Assembly (NCBI GenBank): GCA_037576195.1 | Contig: CM075102.1 | Location: 8,556,001 to 8,620,000 of the forward strand | Reading direction: 5' to 3' | DNA length: 64,000 bases | Origin: Phytoseiulus persimilis | Taxonomy: Eukaryota; Arthropoda; Arachnida; Mesostigmata; Phytoseiidae | In this document: positions 13,809-27,345 of the stretch, piece by piece | Layout of the letters: every line of letters starts with the position of its first letter | Numbering within the stretch: the first letter of the stretch is position 1 | Notes under the pieces: generated by a model | The model's input: the letters and a program-made list of their open reading frames with translations, nothing else | What the model was told of the DNA's origin: nothing | Databases searched by the model: none | Position numbers and translations under genes: made by a program

Positions 13809-16800
13809 TCTGAGTGGTACGCTCGCGAGGGGGAGCCCTCAGGTGTCTTCGGCCGCAGATTTGACAGTTTTTTTTCCCTCTGCGTCCCTCCTACTCTCCC
13901 TCCCGTTCCGATCGTTCGTGCAGCTGCTGTGGCAACCGCTCAAGAGGATTCTCCCAAGACTTCACTCGCGGCCGTGGCCACGTTCGACGGCCCTCGACAC
14001 GAAGCTAGGTCTATCTCCCAGCCGAACTGAGCTCAGGAGACAGCTTCAAGCGATGCCATTTTTGCGCTCCGGGGACACTCGCGCCTGGAACAATCTGGAA
14101 AGAAAGAACGAGAACGGAATCGTGAGATCAATAGGGGGAAAAATCGGAAAACACCTCTCGGTAACAATTTGCTTCGATAAACTTCGTGAACGATCGCTCG
14201 GTCGGCCGGGCGAGCGCTTGGGCGGGCGGTCGCCGCTGTTTCATCCGTCAGTTGTGTTCTTGACGTTTGTGACATCTTCGATCTCGTTAGATCCCGAAAA
14301 TCGGACGAACGGAGGGGCAGACACACAGACTTACGCACGTGAAGTCAGACGGAGCGATCGCCAGACGAGCCGAATGACAGAAAGTCGGACAAACGGCGGA
14401 TCACTTTTCAGATGCCGAGGTCGATGAACTCCGGCTTCGCGGCAGCGTCGAATTTCTCCCTAATTTTGTTGCGATAGCGTCTCAGTGATGCCGGGTCGAG
14501 AGCGTCATGCGACTGTACTGGAATGCCTCTACACTTGAGTGATAAACTGAAGCATTAGTCGTCAGCTCTTCGGAATAAGTGCTCCAGTATCAGTGGAAGG
14601 AAGACGAGGAAGGAAGCGGCCCGAATCCGGGGCGATTTTTCACTGAAGCTGACTCTTTTATCAGGCGAGGCGGGCTCAGGATGCACTCGACAAAGATACA
14701 TGATCGGAAGAAGTCGACCCGACAGTTACAGACATACTTTCCCAAACCGTATATACCAAAAATCTGTTGGGGAATGTGTGAACCGGTTCAAATTGGACGC
14801 CGGGTTCCACCAAAAGCAAACCAGGGGCAGCGTGGTCCGTATTGGGAGCTGCATCAACTTGGTGACCTTTGCTGGCTTCGCTCAGTTCTGTTGATCCGTA
14901 AACGGGTGACGTGATCGGAAAGACGGCTCTCCTTCAAAGCTGCATCATTCATCTTGCATAGGGCTGAGAACGCAGTGTCGTGCGAGACACTTGCTGCTAC
15001 AGATATTCCACGGACTCAAGGAGGTGGGTAGCTGGGGAATTCCCCACGGATTCGGAGAAGGACTGAGGGAGAAGGGGACCGTTGAACCCGTTTCCGAAGT
15101 GAATGTTCGACCACTTCCCTCTCAGCGAGCACTTTATCGCGATGGATGTCGAATCTCCGATGAAGGAAATTAACGCCCCCGTTTCGAAAACTAAATCCGT
15201 TCCGAAATTGATGGAATCGTGGACCAATTCTTCATTGAAGGGCGATCCGAACTTCCATTCTCCCAGCTTGGCTGGGATTTTATTTGTGCTAAGATTAAAC
15301 AGTCGATCGGCGGCGTTTGCAGAACCGCAAAAGTTTAATCGGAGCGGAACTCTGTGAGTGGGAATGGTAGTACAAGTTACCAATTTCAATTCAAGAACTC
15401 TACTACAGCACAGTAAGCTGCTCTTTGTTGTCTTGTCAGCACAGGCAAGGTCGCCTGTGTTTTTTTCCGCTCATGGATTCGATCATATCGAAGTCGTGAT
15501 TTGATTCTTCGATGCGTCCGATTCTGTTTCTACGCAAAACAAGTTTCCCGAATCGATGGTCTCGATCAAGGGCTGACAGACCATTTTCATTCTGCAACGA
15601 TGCTGGCCCCAGTCATCCCGAGATCGTTCGATGGGGGACGGCGCCTTCTCACGAGATACCGTCCTGATATAGGGCACTTCGGCTCTGGTCCAGACGCTCG
15701 TCCTCTCAAGTTTCCTGTTTCTGGTGGATGCTCACACTTCGCCGTCCCGCGTCAGGAAACCACCTCATTATCAAAGGGCACACTTTTTCCCTGAGCTCTG
15801 AGAATCGCAGCGGCTGCAGACTCCTTGTGGAATACTTTCGCCGTGGCCTCCGCCTACAGGAAACAAAAACCAACCCGCCGCGTTTTTCGATGCGCTCGAA
15901 ATTTTGCAAAATTCACGCTGCAGCCAGACTTCAGGGAAACGGCTGAATCGCCGTTAGCGCCGTAGTGAAATTTACTGTCGTCATCAAGATCGGTGGGACC
16001 GTCATAGTCATCAAGATGATTGCCGGTGTGGGATAAGCATCGTCGCCGTTGTTCGGAGTGATTTCTCGCTCGACTGCATCAGCCTTCTCTTTGAGAATCA
16101 TGCGCGTGTTCTGTGATCAATGAATTACAGCAGGGCTCCGACGGCGTCTTGATGTCTCGAAATTAAGCGCCTTGTGAGCTTGTTAATTGATTGTTCGTCG
16201 CTACACGGCAGATGCAACACGTGCGAAGTCTCATGTGATGTCTTACGTCAAATCTTCCTGTGCGCTCACCGCGTGGAGCAAGGTGTCACGTGGCCGGAAC
16301 CGTCGACGTTTACGAGCCTCAACGGTAAACGCCCCTTCCGTTGAGGCACCTAAGCTCTCAAAGATGCGCTACCGTGGAAGGAGCTTCACGAGTGGCAAGA
16401 CCCTTACCGCTACTTCAGGACTTTGCGGATCCCTCAATGTGAGAGAATGCCGGCACAAGGCTCACCGGAGGATATCTGACAATGCCGAGCAATAGTCCGG
16501 GAGCGAAGCTCCGAAATTCCTGAGCACGTGCGGGGGCTGTCCAAGAACTCCATCAACATCCATTCGGAAAGTTTCTGTCATGGCGGGACGTTCACGAAAC
16601 TGGATTCGGAGCCCTCGGGGCTAAACATGATTCGGGACTCTCCAGGTGCGCATGAGAATTTTCCAAAAGTCCCGGAGTGTTCCCAGAGTGGTTTGAAGAC
16701 TGCCGCGTATTGATCAAGGCTACGAGCCGCACCCTCACCTTTGCGGGGTGCGCTGTGGTCGATTCGTTCTTTGGTCGCTCGCATTTCTGCCTTGCTGGTT

Positions 16801-17164
16801 GTAGAATGAATTGTTGGACTTGGACGTTGCAGTGCCGAACTCTTGGATTCTGTTTCACTCCGTCCGCCGAATCCGCCATCGACTGCATGTTTTCTCTTCT
16901 TCAACTGGCGGCTCATCGGCGGCCGACCGCGCGAAGAAAACAAGGATTCGCCTTTACGCGGGAACCTCTTTTCTTAAGGTCGCGGACTTGTTTAATGATG
17001 TTCATTCGGTGTGTTTTCTACATCTACCCCGTGGACGCACAGACGCGGAACCGGCCCAAGGCTGCGTTGTGCATTCGGCAGCGGTCGGCTTGCTGTAAGG
17101 GTTCGCTTGTTTCGACCGCACGATGATAAATCCAGTTTGAATCCCAAACCCAATGAAGGCGGTC

Positions 17165-17183
17165 GGGCGGGCGGACGGGCGGG
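17165..17183 (+). other. G-quadruplex-type motif
   Basis: Four GGG runs with loops C, CGGAC and C. Similar GGGCGGGCGG clusters with fewer G runs occur at 14,206-14,232 and 20,820-20,836, and with C runs at 61,064-61,079. Confidence 0.55.
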
Positions 17184-17387
17184 CGTCTGACGTTTCCGCC
17201 CAATGACCATAGTTGATACTTTTGTCATTCGTCAAACATGCCATCGTCTTCGTTGTCACCACGCCATCTTTTTTAAGCTCAGTTCGTGTCACCGAACGAG
17301 CTTGTGGTCACCACTAGAGAGCCGTGTGATCTACCGAGCGGAGACCAGCAGACGTGGGCATGATCAGAATCATAGTCATGATTAACA

Positions 17388-17412
17388 ATCATAATCTTAT
17401 TAGGATTATGAT
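17388..17412. repeat. Perfect 9-bp hairpin in an A+T-rich patch
   Basis: ATCATAATC (17,388-17,396) and GATTATGAT (17,404-17,412) flank a 7-base loop. The surrounding 17,360-17,575 is unusually A+T-rich for this window and rich in ATCATAAT/ATTATGAT words in both orientations (also 17,535-17,572). This suggests a decayed palindromic repeat rather than a gene. Confidence 0.5.
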
Positions 17413-19497
17413 CATTTCTGATAAACTCGAGCAACCGGGAGAAGGATGACACGCTAACGAGGTTTGTGGGGGGGCTGGGGTCCATGGCCATGACTATGGA
17501 GTCGATCTGACCGTACTATTCGGAGTCTGATTTTTTATTATGCTCAATAATCATAACTTGATTATAATCATGCTCAACTCTGGACAAGCCAACAATTGAG
17601 GAAAAGGGCATGCGGGTGCACCCACGAGTTTTCCTCCGTTTTTCAGAAAATCGCTTCCAACCAATAAGCGACGAACTGCAGCGTTCGCCTACCAGAGGAC
17701 AGATTTGAGCCGTGCAGACGGAACCTACGGGTGGATGGGAGCCGACGCCAGACGCGTAGGCGGCGTGGCACGGCGGGCCCCCATAGTCGCGGCGTGTGCA
17801 GAATTAAGCGCGCTTCTGTGCCGCCGATTTCGATCGGTACCGTTACCGCGTGGCATGGCATGGCGACGTTTTCGGACGTAGTTCCGCTAGCTAGTTCGTC
17901 GCGCGTCGACCAAACGAAGTTCGCCCGACCACATCGCTGGGCCGAGACTCTAACATGTGCTTTGGGATAGCGAACCGAGCGGGAGCAACAACTCGCAGGA
18001 CCTCCTTGTGAAAGATGGCTCAACGTTCATCGCGCTAGCTCGCGCGAGAAATTCTGAGCTAGAGAGGAACTGAGTGAACAGAACCACGTCCCCGGCTGAG
18101 AGGACCAGCTTAAATGAAGGGTCGATATTTACTCCGACTTTCAAGGGCGGGACTCGTTGTCCGGTTCCGCTACGATTGTGTTTGAAAAGTTCTTCACAGC
18201 TGCATCGCCCTGAACTTAGATAGCGCTCTAGACCGAACTCGCCGAACGGGATTCACGACTGTTTCCGTCCTCGTTACGGAGGATATCTGTTTATTATTGT
18301 CAATAACAGCTCCCTATTCGTGAGTCTGTGTGGTCTACTGTCATCGCATAGGATTTCAGAAACCCTACTCCGCAGCTGAACTTTCAACGAGCGTTCCGAA
18401 CACAAACCGATCCATGACGGCCGAACGGCAACCAATTAGGACCATTGTCTCGCTGACTATACCCCTGATCGAGGCGGATCTCCGTAAACAACTAGAGGAT
18501 CCTAGCCTCGAAAGAGTGGCTCCGAGCGGATGAGTCAACATCCCACACCGGGGGAAACTCGCCGACAGGCCGTTGGATGCATCAACCTGTGCGTTGGCGC
18601 GACCGCGGGGACGGTTCAGAGCCCGAAGCTCGCAAATAGAGCGAGTTCAGCGATCACAGATCAAGAGCTGCCACGAGCGAACAGTCACTGAAGTGAGCAT
18701 GATGATGTCGTCAATGAATCGTAAACAGTCTCCAAATAGGAGCGGCGAGTTGCTGCGGGGGTCGCGGTCGGCGGACTGAGAGTAACATCGAGTTTTCGCT
18801 CTGTTTGCTCTTGATTGTTTGTCTACGTGCGAGAGTACGCGGGCACGAGCGGTTCTCGGTCCCACTGTCCAGTTCCCGATTTCAGACCGATGTAAACACG
18901 GGAATCCATGCTCTGCTTCTGGGGGCTAACGTCAGAGCTCGATCGTCCATTCGTTCCCTCGGGACGAAGCGACAGCAGAAAGGAATTCCAGGAACTACAT
19001 GATGCAAGCATTCCGCGAGAAAAAATCGAGACCGGTGAATGGTTGCTGAGGAGATGAGACCGTATCGTAACGAACCGCTGGATTCGCGGTTCCTCTTGTT
19101 TCATCATCGATGAACGGGAACGCTCTTCCCATTTTCCTTGGCTGAGACGCCGACTGACGAAGAGCCGTAATCGATTTGCCTGTCTTTGTGTGTGGGCATA
19201 AACTCCGCGTAGACGAGAGAGACTCTCTCGTGATTGTCAACGACGTCGGCCGCTACGCTGGAAGTGGTTGTTTCGCCGATTCGACTCGCACCCGCAGACT
19301 TAGGAACTGGTTCACCACTACCGACAGCATTCAATGTCAGCGCAAACTATTTTCCGACGCCCTCTCATCGACTCAAAAAACGGAGGCGTAAGCATTCGTG
19401 CCGAAGGAGTTTCGATCAGCTGTTGCCACCAGCGCAGCGGTATCTTGCGGCCAGCCCATTGCGAACTAGATCCAGTCACAACGGAACCGTTCTACGG

Positions 19498-20165
19498 TGC
19501 CTCTGCGGATCCGACGATCGCCTGATCCAATGAGAAGTCGAGCTTATGATTGGGGAGGATTTGGAGTCCATCGTGGCTGCTCAGACTCTGCTGGAGCAGC
19601 ATTCCGTCAATCCGTCGGCCATCTTCCGATCAATTCCGAGCGCTCTGAATAACTTCGGCCAGGTACTCGCTAACCTTTCGATCGTCAATCAGTCGTCCAG
19701 AGCGTCGTCCGAGGCTCCGCGGAAGCTCGGTTGAAGGCGACGCACGAGAAGATTTTGAGCCGGTTTTCTGACCGCGAATATTTTGACGAACCACCGCGCA
19801 CTTTTGATGGATGGGCTCCTGACCACTTGGAGGTTTGACAACCCTCGTTATGGAGTCGACCGATCTTCAATCCCATTGTTGGAGCTTGCCATAAGTAGGG
19901 TCCATCTTACACAATTTCGAAAAGTTCCGAACGGAGTCAAGTTCGAATGGTACAGAATACCGGGTCGTCTCAAGGACGCCGGCGAACGGAAACTCGTCCG
20001 ATGCGGTCTTCCGTCGAAAAAAGGACGAATCGGAAGGCAACGAGAAAAAATTGCATAACCGATGTACCCACTCAGAATAGAAGTCGATGAGATAGTGGTC
20101 GATTCAGGAAAAAGAGAATCGGGCGAAGACATCCTGCTGGAATCAACCGGCAGGAAGTCTCCAGC
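19498..20165. repeat. Dispersed repeat of unknown class, copy 1 (uninterrupted)
   Basis: Aligns along its length with 35,272-35,668 plus 36,735-37,015. Anchors are GATCCGACGATCGCCTGATC at 19,508, the ATCGTCAATCAGTCGTCCAG block near 19,681, AAGTTCCGAACGGAGTCAAG near 19,921, and CGGGCGAAGACATCCTGCTG near 20,119. Frames on both strands are fairly open (plus 19,546-19,734, 19,783-20,058 and 20,062-20,418) but none resembles a protein I know. It serves as the empty site for the R1-like insertion in copy 2. Confidence 0.8.
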
Positions 20166-20419
20166 GGTACTCCAGGATCGTCAGGAGATGGTTGGTCTCC
20201 CCTCGCAAGAGCCCGGCCTCGAGCTCGGAGAGTACGAGTCCGAAATCCCTCCGTCCTCGATGGGGATTCGGTTTTTCGATAGGGTGAGTCAACGGAAGTT
20301 CCTTCGAGATTTCAGATCTTTCGAGCCAGACGAGGTTTCTGTAGAGCTCACCTTGACTTGGCACTTGGATAACCTTGATGAACAGATGATTGCGCGGAGA
20401 TTCGACCTTTTCACTTAGA

Positions 20420-23400
20420 AGCTCAAGCTGATAACCGGCTCCCGTGAACGACAACAGCGAAAACTGTTTTCGGAAATTGCTTCAGATAATGACGATGAGA
20501 CGATAACCGTATCCAAAGACAGAGTTTATCCAGATCGAAATGCAGTCGATGCGCGAACGGACACAACCACGATTTCTACCGCAATTTCGCACTGCTTCGG
20601 ACCGAGCCGACACTGAATTCACGTGCAGCACGTCGACAACCGACTTTCTTCTCTCTTCCGACCAACGTCTGAAACCGCGCTTGCTCAGCTAGTGTAGTGT
20701 TCTGCTGGCTTCCTTGCTCGATCAGAAATTCGGAAAGGGCGTTTGACGTCAAGAGAGGAGGATCGAGTGTTCGCCGTGCCACTTGTGAACAAACCCGCCA
20801 TCCAGCCGGTCGCTTTGTTGGCCGGGCGGGCGGAGGATTTGCCGAAAGAGTCTGCCTGCCCGCCAGCTGCGCCGCGCCAACTCCCCTATGCCCCGCGCTG
20901 CCCCGTAGCGGAATCCACGGCGGAGCCGGTGCCGCGCCGATTCTCTTCGGCGAAGGGACAGAAACAAGTTGACGCGTTAATCACGAGTCGATCACGATGA
21001 CAACGAATTCTAACGAAAATAAGATGATGATTATCGCCGTCGTCACAGTCAACCGTCCGCGCATTCCTGAGCGAACCGCATCGATTTCGCCTTTACGGGA
21101 AAGCTTATACGACGAAAAAACCCATGCTGTGTCCCAAGGCGATGGATACACTTTGTCGCGTTCGAAGGCGATCAAATGCTATGTTCGGTCATCGCGCGAT
21201 ACTGCTAAATATATGGTTGTGCAATTCAACCGGGATGAGGCAAAATTTTCGGAATGCCAGAGTGCCTCCGAAATTCTCCGCTCCAGACTTGCTCCTGTCG
21301 AATTCAAATGCAGGTTCTGGTGGAACTCCGGCAAAGGAGGACACGGGTATGGTCAGGAGAACGGGCAAAGGGGAACGACGAGACCCGTGGCCGCGGACCG
21401 ACTCCGCCAATAACGGGGAAACTACTCCGAGATTTCGGTACTAGAGGAGGATGTCCGGTCTCAAGTTGGGTGCCATTTTCCTGGTGAAGAATCACAATTT
21501 CGTCCTCTCTCCAGCTTGGACTCGAAACTTCAGCGAACCCGGAGAACGTTTCGTGCGTCACTTAGGGCCCCACATGATGACAGCCATGAACGACAGGTGC
21601 GACCTCCCCCTCCCTCCCCCCAATCGTACGAAAACCTCCTCCGTGCCCCGTGCTTTCTCCGTCTGAGAAATATCGTGTTCTCTTATCAACGCTGATAGAT
21701 GCGTAGCTCTGCTCGAACAATGCAAGAGGTAATTCGTGGATTCCGAAGGTTTCCGACTGTTGGGTATGGACTTTTGAGCTCTCCCGGCGGAATGTTTCCG
21801 TATGCCAGAGACTTTCGAGATGGAATGGGGAACAAAGACGAGAATTCCGACTCTTCCTTCGCAATCACAAACGACCGCGTCAGGAGTATGCGTGTCGAGA
21901 TCGATGCGAGAGGCCTCGAACCCAATGACCGCCCCAGTTTGTGGGAAGAGGATTCAGTGAAACTAGAGGCGGTTGGATTCCTCCTTGAAGTGATCGATGA
22001 CTGGAATGTGCGAGTCGTCTTTGCTCGGGACATTTTCCGCATATTCAGGGTACCGCTGTTCGGGCTCACTTCAGGTAAAGGACACGAAGCAGAAACCTAA
22101 GACCCAGAGGTTTCTTTTTTCAGAGTTTATCGCCAGTGTTACTACTCTGCTGTGGAGGGAAGTAGAGTTCCGATTGATTTGCTCGGGAAATCGTCTCGGT
22201 TCATCATCGTGAACGATCAATTTTTCAATCGTTGAAAGCAGCGGGAAATTCAAGGCGCGAAACGCAGGTAGGGTTCCTTCATCATTCCCATCCAGTTTAG
22301 CTCGCTGCCCGATACGCTTTCTAAACATCACAAGTTTTCCGAACATTTTTAGCACTCGCTCTGGAATTGAAGGTTCCTGATAAGGAATCAAATCGCCGAA
22401 GCAAAGTTGCTGCACATTTTGCTCGAGCCGCGAACTTGATGAATTTTCAAGTGCCGTCGCGGATTGGCTAACCGTTGATGGGAGATAACTTCCACGCGTT
22501 TGAGCGGGGAAGATCAGAAAATCCCAACCGATGCGAAGTCCGGAGGGAATAGAAATGAATCAAACAGTCACAAGAAACGCTGCCTAGAATGACGCGACGA
22601 AATATCCGGAAACGCCGTTCACACTTAGTTTATCAATTCGAAGTAATCAGGAACGGTTTGAGGCGACGTTTCGGAGCAATGTTCCAGGCCGATGGTAACG
22701 GAAAAAAATTACAGAAAGGCTGTAACTTCATGAGCAACTGAAGCCCTGCTGGAAATTGTTCTCGATTTGATAAGATTCTCGATAAATACATTTTTGTTCT
22801 GTGAAACACCCGTTTTGTTAGCGCGTGGATTTGTCCACCCGTTAATTCTGTGAAGTTTCGTCAGATTTTGCTGACGAATTCCGCGTCTGAAAGCGTATTC
22901 TTCTTGGCTCTGAAAATATTCCCATCACCTGAGATCGGTTCACGAGCCCAAATTCGTTTGCGATGAGCATCAGGATTCTGGGTGGATCCGTAGAACGTCA
23001 ACAGGCCACAAGGAGAACAGGAGCATCCGGAGTTCAAAAGCTTGAGACGATGTTCCAGATCCGTCGATATTTTGGGCAGACCAGTGGTTTTCACACTGCG
23101 AAAGCCGTTCGTGTCCGAGTTCCGACACCCGATAATCGATTTTCGGGCATACCGACTCCCTGTACCGGATCTCTGCTCCCTGGCCTGGAAAAGCCTCTTC
23201 CAGCTGTCAGGGACCAGGAGAATTGGTCCGCACCACTTTCCTGGACGGAAGCTCTTACCTTCAAAACTGAGCCTCAGTTCTGGCTTGACAAGCTGAGAAA
23301 TGAGCGAAGTTTATTTGTGGAATCGTAGGAGGAGTATATTCGGCCTAGAGTCAAGAAAGGAAGTTTGAAGTTGAGCTAATCTTGTGCGGCTGGGAATCCG

Positions 23401-26240
23401 CGACTGCGGGAAAAGGGCGGTTCACAGCACTTCCTATGAATTCATTTACGCTGCTGACAAGCTGATCAACGCGAAACTGCTACTTCTCTATAGATTCAAT
23501 TCCATGGCTCTATCTATTTCCAAAAAACGGGGCAGCAATAAATACGGCATCGCGATAAAGATTACGGAACCGAAAATGCTGCCGCTTCGCGTAACTTGTA
23601 CCAGAGTCGAGCCCTATTTTCCCGGAAAAATTGGACAGAAGGGTGAGGTGGAGGAAACGGATGCTATTCGGAGATGCGCATGAGAGCTCCAAACAATCGA
23701 ACTCGCTGAGGTTGAATCAGCCCGGAGTCCCGCGGCGCAGCAGGCTATGAGATCGGATACTTTTGCGTCAAACTCTTTGCGAAAATGCATCCAAAACACA
23801 GAGCGCCAGTGCCTAAGGAACTCTTCTCTCCATGAAGGTGTCTTCTCTGTGGGCCCTTAGAGTACCTCGTTATCTTTAGACGCTCCACGTCATCCCTGAC
23901 CAGAACGGCGGCTGTGATCGCGTCAGAAAATTCCAAACAGTCGGGAACCGTTTCAGAAGAAACGTCCGTGGTATGACGCCGAATTACGGGCGATCGACGT
24001 TTTGTCTGGATGTTACTCCTCTTTTTGTGATTTTACGACTGGTTTCGTCACTCAGGACTCGCGGGAACCGGGCTTTCCGAAATTCAGAACGTCAAGCATC
24101 GTTAGATTGGCCTTCTCGGTACTTTCTTGATTAGTGATATCGTTCTAGAGATTCTCAGATTTCCTCAAATATCCAACTCTGAGAGACTCCGAGAGAAAAG
24201 GCTCCCATTCCGAGCCGATTCTAGGCCCACTTGGGTTCCGTTTTCCAGTTCTCATCTGAACAGTGCCAGTCAGGTATGCGAAGCAAAGAGTTCGTTCTCC
24301 GTTTCGAATGCTTCCTTGTTCTTCTTCCGTTCCTTGGGCCACTTCAAGCTCACCATCCAAGCCCAGGTTAGATGTTGCGCAGCTATAAAAACATGGGCTG
24401 GAAGCTTGGCGCTGGAATGAAATTCTCGCGTTCACCGAAAACATCGGAGAGTGAAAACACGGTGTTTAGATGGAACGATCGGCTACGGTTGACAGAATAC
24501 GGATCTTCCTGGAGTGAGTGTCCGCGCTCAATGAATGATCCAAACAATTGCTCACCGACGAGGCGTCTAAGGGGGGCGTAACGACTAAAAGCACGAAATT
24601 TCGACGCAGGTCGAGTCGAACGACACCATCTGAAACGAGAGATTTATATGACGAGCCTCCACTAGTTGAAATGACCTGAAGGATTGCTCTGTCCTAAACA
24701 CGGCCTGACCACACGAATGTTTGAACTCATCAACGATACTTCCGTGCTCATGAAGTCAGAATTGTGAGAAACGGAAACAAAAATATACTATCAAAAGAGA
24801 GTTTCCACGAGAAGTATAAATATCCCCAGTGATGCTGTGAATCGTATGGGTATGGGTGTCTGGATTTAAGTCGAGGTATGCACAGGTTTACATTTTGATT
24901 CTTCATTTCAGGTGCTCTCGAAAATAGTTCGGTCTGGTTCTGCCATTTTTCGAGGGCAAGCCTTGTCTCGTACCAAGCGATGGGTCTTGCATTTCCTCCG
25001 GGAGGCCCACTCCTTTGAGAAAATCATCATCCGTGTTGTGTGCGTAATTTCATTCAGAGATCATATATTGTACAGTCTCTTCGTAAGCACCGCAACTTGG
25101 GCACGTGTTGTTGCCTTGTTGTTCGGAGCGTCCTCTAGTTAGCGGCATGCCTCCACTCGCTAGGGCCAGTCAGGCATCTCCCCTTCAAGCCTGTCTCGCC
25201 TTCAGGTGCGTTGTTGTATTCCTTCTACTCTCTTTCTAATCAGTGGGTTACATGCGTTGGGGGCTCGTGTAGCTTGATTCGATATTAGCGGCTCCATCCG
25301 GCCACAGCCACATTCGTGACTCAGTGTCTGCGTTCGGATGCAAAGTTCAGTCTGTGTTCCAAGAATCTCTATCATGTTCAGGATGAATTTCCCTCGTTTG
25401 GCATGGATTGGATACGTTCCATGAGTCTGAGAGAGCTTTGAGCTTCCCCAGCTCCGAACAGGGACCACGAAAGCTCTCCCAGAATGAATTCATTTGCTAC
25501 TTCGTCGCCCGGTACGCCTAATACCCAGCGGCCTGCATCACGCTGAGTCTTTTGCAGTAGGTTTGGTTCGAAGTATGGTTCATCGGATTGAGACTTTCAC
25601 GTTTAGTCCAAGGAAGTGACACATTTATTGCATCAGATGCAATCAGATCTTTCGGATCGTATGGAGCTCGGTCAGAATGGCTCAATATGCGACCCGCTCT
25701 ATCGACTTCCCCGCTCAATTGGCTAGAGAGCTTCGCAGACGGAGGTCTCCAAGAGCGCTAAGGCGGTACGTGTCGTTTCATAGATAGGACTTTCTGGCTC
25801 AGTGCTTCAGCGCGGGTCGGTCTTGGCTGGCGCATATGGATGTTATTGGAAGCCATTGAGACCCTTTGGATACAACTGTCAGAACGAGCTCATGGTGTAT
25901 TTCGGCAAGTTTTAAAAACCAGCCGGTCTTATGCCGTATACGTCCTGGTTCGACCGTTCCTCTTCGAGGAACGAATTGCTCCCGGTTCCTATTTCTCTCC
26001 AGGAATTCGAGCGTATCACCGCCTACTATCCGAATTCCTTCGAAAGGATGCCAAGGAGTTTATCTGGCATCATATAGGGCCGGTGCGCTTTATAATTACG
26101 ATTCGTGCACCGGTTATAGTATACGGGGGAGAGAGTTCATGGGGAGGGGAGGAGGAAGGGGTGAGTAGGCACACATCCTTCCTTATGAGCCTGCCATAGC
26201 ATGCCGCGAGTTCCACGTCGATCCGAGAAATCGCTTGGAA
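20420..26240. other. Stretch without recognised genes
   Basis: Successive minus-strand frames at 22,415-22,071, 22,069-21,686 and about 23,290-22,861 look protein-like but match no family I know and lack clear splice sites. At 25,202-25,468 (minus) the sequence SHECGCGRMEPLISN faintly resembles the CxCG end of some non-LTR reverse transcriptases. Nothing firmer is visible. Confidence 0.4.
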
Positions 26241-27243
26241 TTTCATCGAGGACATTCAAACGAACAGATCCTGGAATTCTGAACACATAGGCACAGAAAA
26301 GCATTTGGATGGGGCCTCCGAGAGATTGACCCAATGAGCTGAGGCTAGAGAGGAAGGAACGGGTGGGCAAAGATCCCTCGCTCAAGGAATCAGCGTTCGT
26401 GAAGGAGGAGGTCGAGGAACCCATTCCCAAGCCGAGTTCCAACGCAACGTTGGGCTCTTCGCTGGAGGATTCGGGGAAACGGAATGCACTCCGTCGAGTC
26501 GCTCAAGGGCTCAGTTACTCGCCATTACTACTGGACACGGCACCGGCTACAGTCGCTTGAACGAACTGATCACTGCGCGATTGTTGAGCGTTGTCACACC
26601 GGGACATTGAACACAAATACCCGAAAATGATATTTTTTGTCGGGATTTCGTAATTTGATCGTTCCGAGTTCCGAAATAGCTCCTCCGAAGATGGTAATTC
26701 TTCAGAACTACCGAGCTTTTGGGGATTCAACCTTTTTCTGTGATTCCCCTGCTGAGCCAGACATTGACTTGCTTGCCTGTTTGGAGCCAGTTGTTGATTT
26801 GGGCGTTGGAGTTCTCCGGGATTCGGCATCCGTCCGATTCGGCACGGCACTCAGGCATGCACTCAGAAACAACCGCACAGATAGGAAGACAAACAATGTC
26901 GAGCTGTAGAAGATGATTTCTGTATTGTGATGGAAACCACTCCAAAAGTCGTAAAAATGTTTGACGATTCAGAATGGTGCTTCCCGTTCATGCGCTGCAC
27001 TCTCTTCCGGAGCTTCATGGAAACCACCCTAGATCATCGTGGGACAGATCGCGAGTTCGGTGTGGACCGAGTCACGTCTGGCCATATTCGAGCAAAATGG
27101 AGCCTGTCCGTCAGTCCGGTTGACCGAGACAAAACAAAGGAACAGGGAATTCCAGGAATCATGGGCGAGGACAGTCGGAGTATTGTTTCCCGCTTTATTT
27201 GGTCCAAATAGGTACTCGTGCCCATTGGGCACTACTTCCTGCC

Positions 27244-27345
27244 CTAACACATGTTCTGTGCGGTCTCCGGGCATTCCGTGGTCATGGCCAGCTGACGATC
27301 CCTTTCTTCTCCGTAACCGACATATTCCTCGATGGTTCCTTGCAT
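27244..27345 (-). other. Conserved 33-codon frame with splice-acceptor-like start, block A copy
   Basis: It follows CCCGCGACTGCAG (acceptor-like) and reads MQGTIEEYVGYGEERDRQLA then MTTECPETAQNMC and a TAG. The block B copy at 38,583-38,684 is open over the same span and stops at the same codon. About 11 of 102 bases differ and most changes alter the amino acid, so there is little sign of protein-level constraint. Confidence 0.3.

Larger units (their letters stand above)
13820..19495. other. Gene-poor stretch with simple-sequence patches
   Basis: This holds the G-rich clusters (14.2 and 17.2 kb) and the A+T-rich palindromic patch (17.36-17.57 kb). A 130-codon minus frame at 14,997-15,389 contains VFETGALISFIG, which only loosely resembles an aspartic protease DTGA motif. 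No gene is supported. Confidence 0.45.

Noticed and set aside
14997..15389. Possible retroviral-type aspartic protease (VFETGALISFIG)
   Set aside because: The catalytic DTG reads ETG, the neighbouring sequence does not follow the protease fold, and the complementary strand has its own open frame. Too weak to annotate.
20820..20836. G-rich cluster tested as a G-quadruplex
   Set aside because: It has only two runs of three G and therefore does not meet the four-run pattern.
25202..25468. Possible non-LTR reverse transcriptase C-terminus (SHECGCGRMEPLISN)
   Set aside because: Only one cysteine cluster is present, without the HxxxxC part of the knuckle and with no polymerase sequence upstream.
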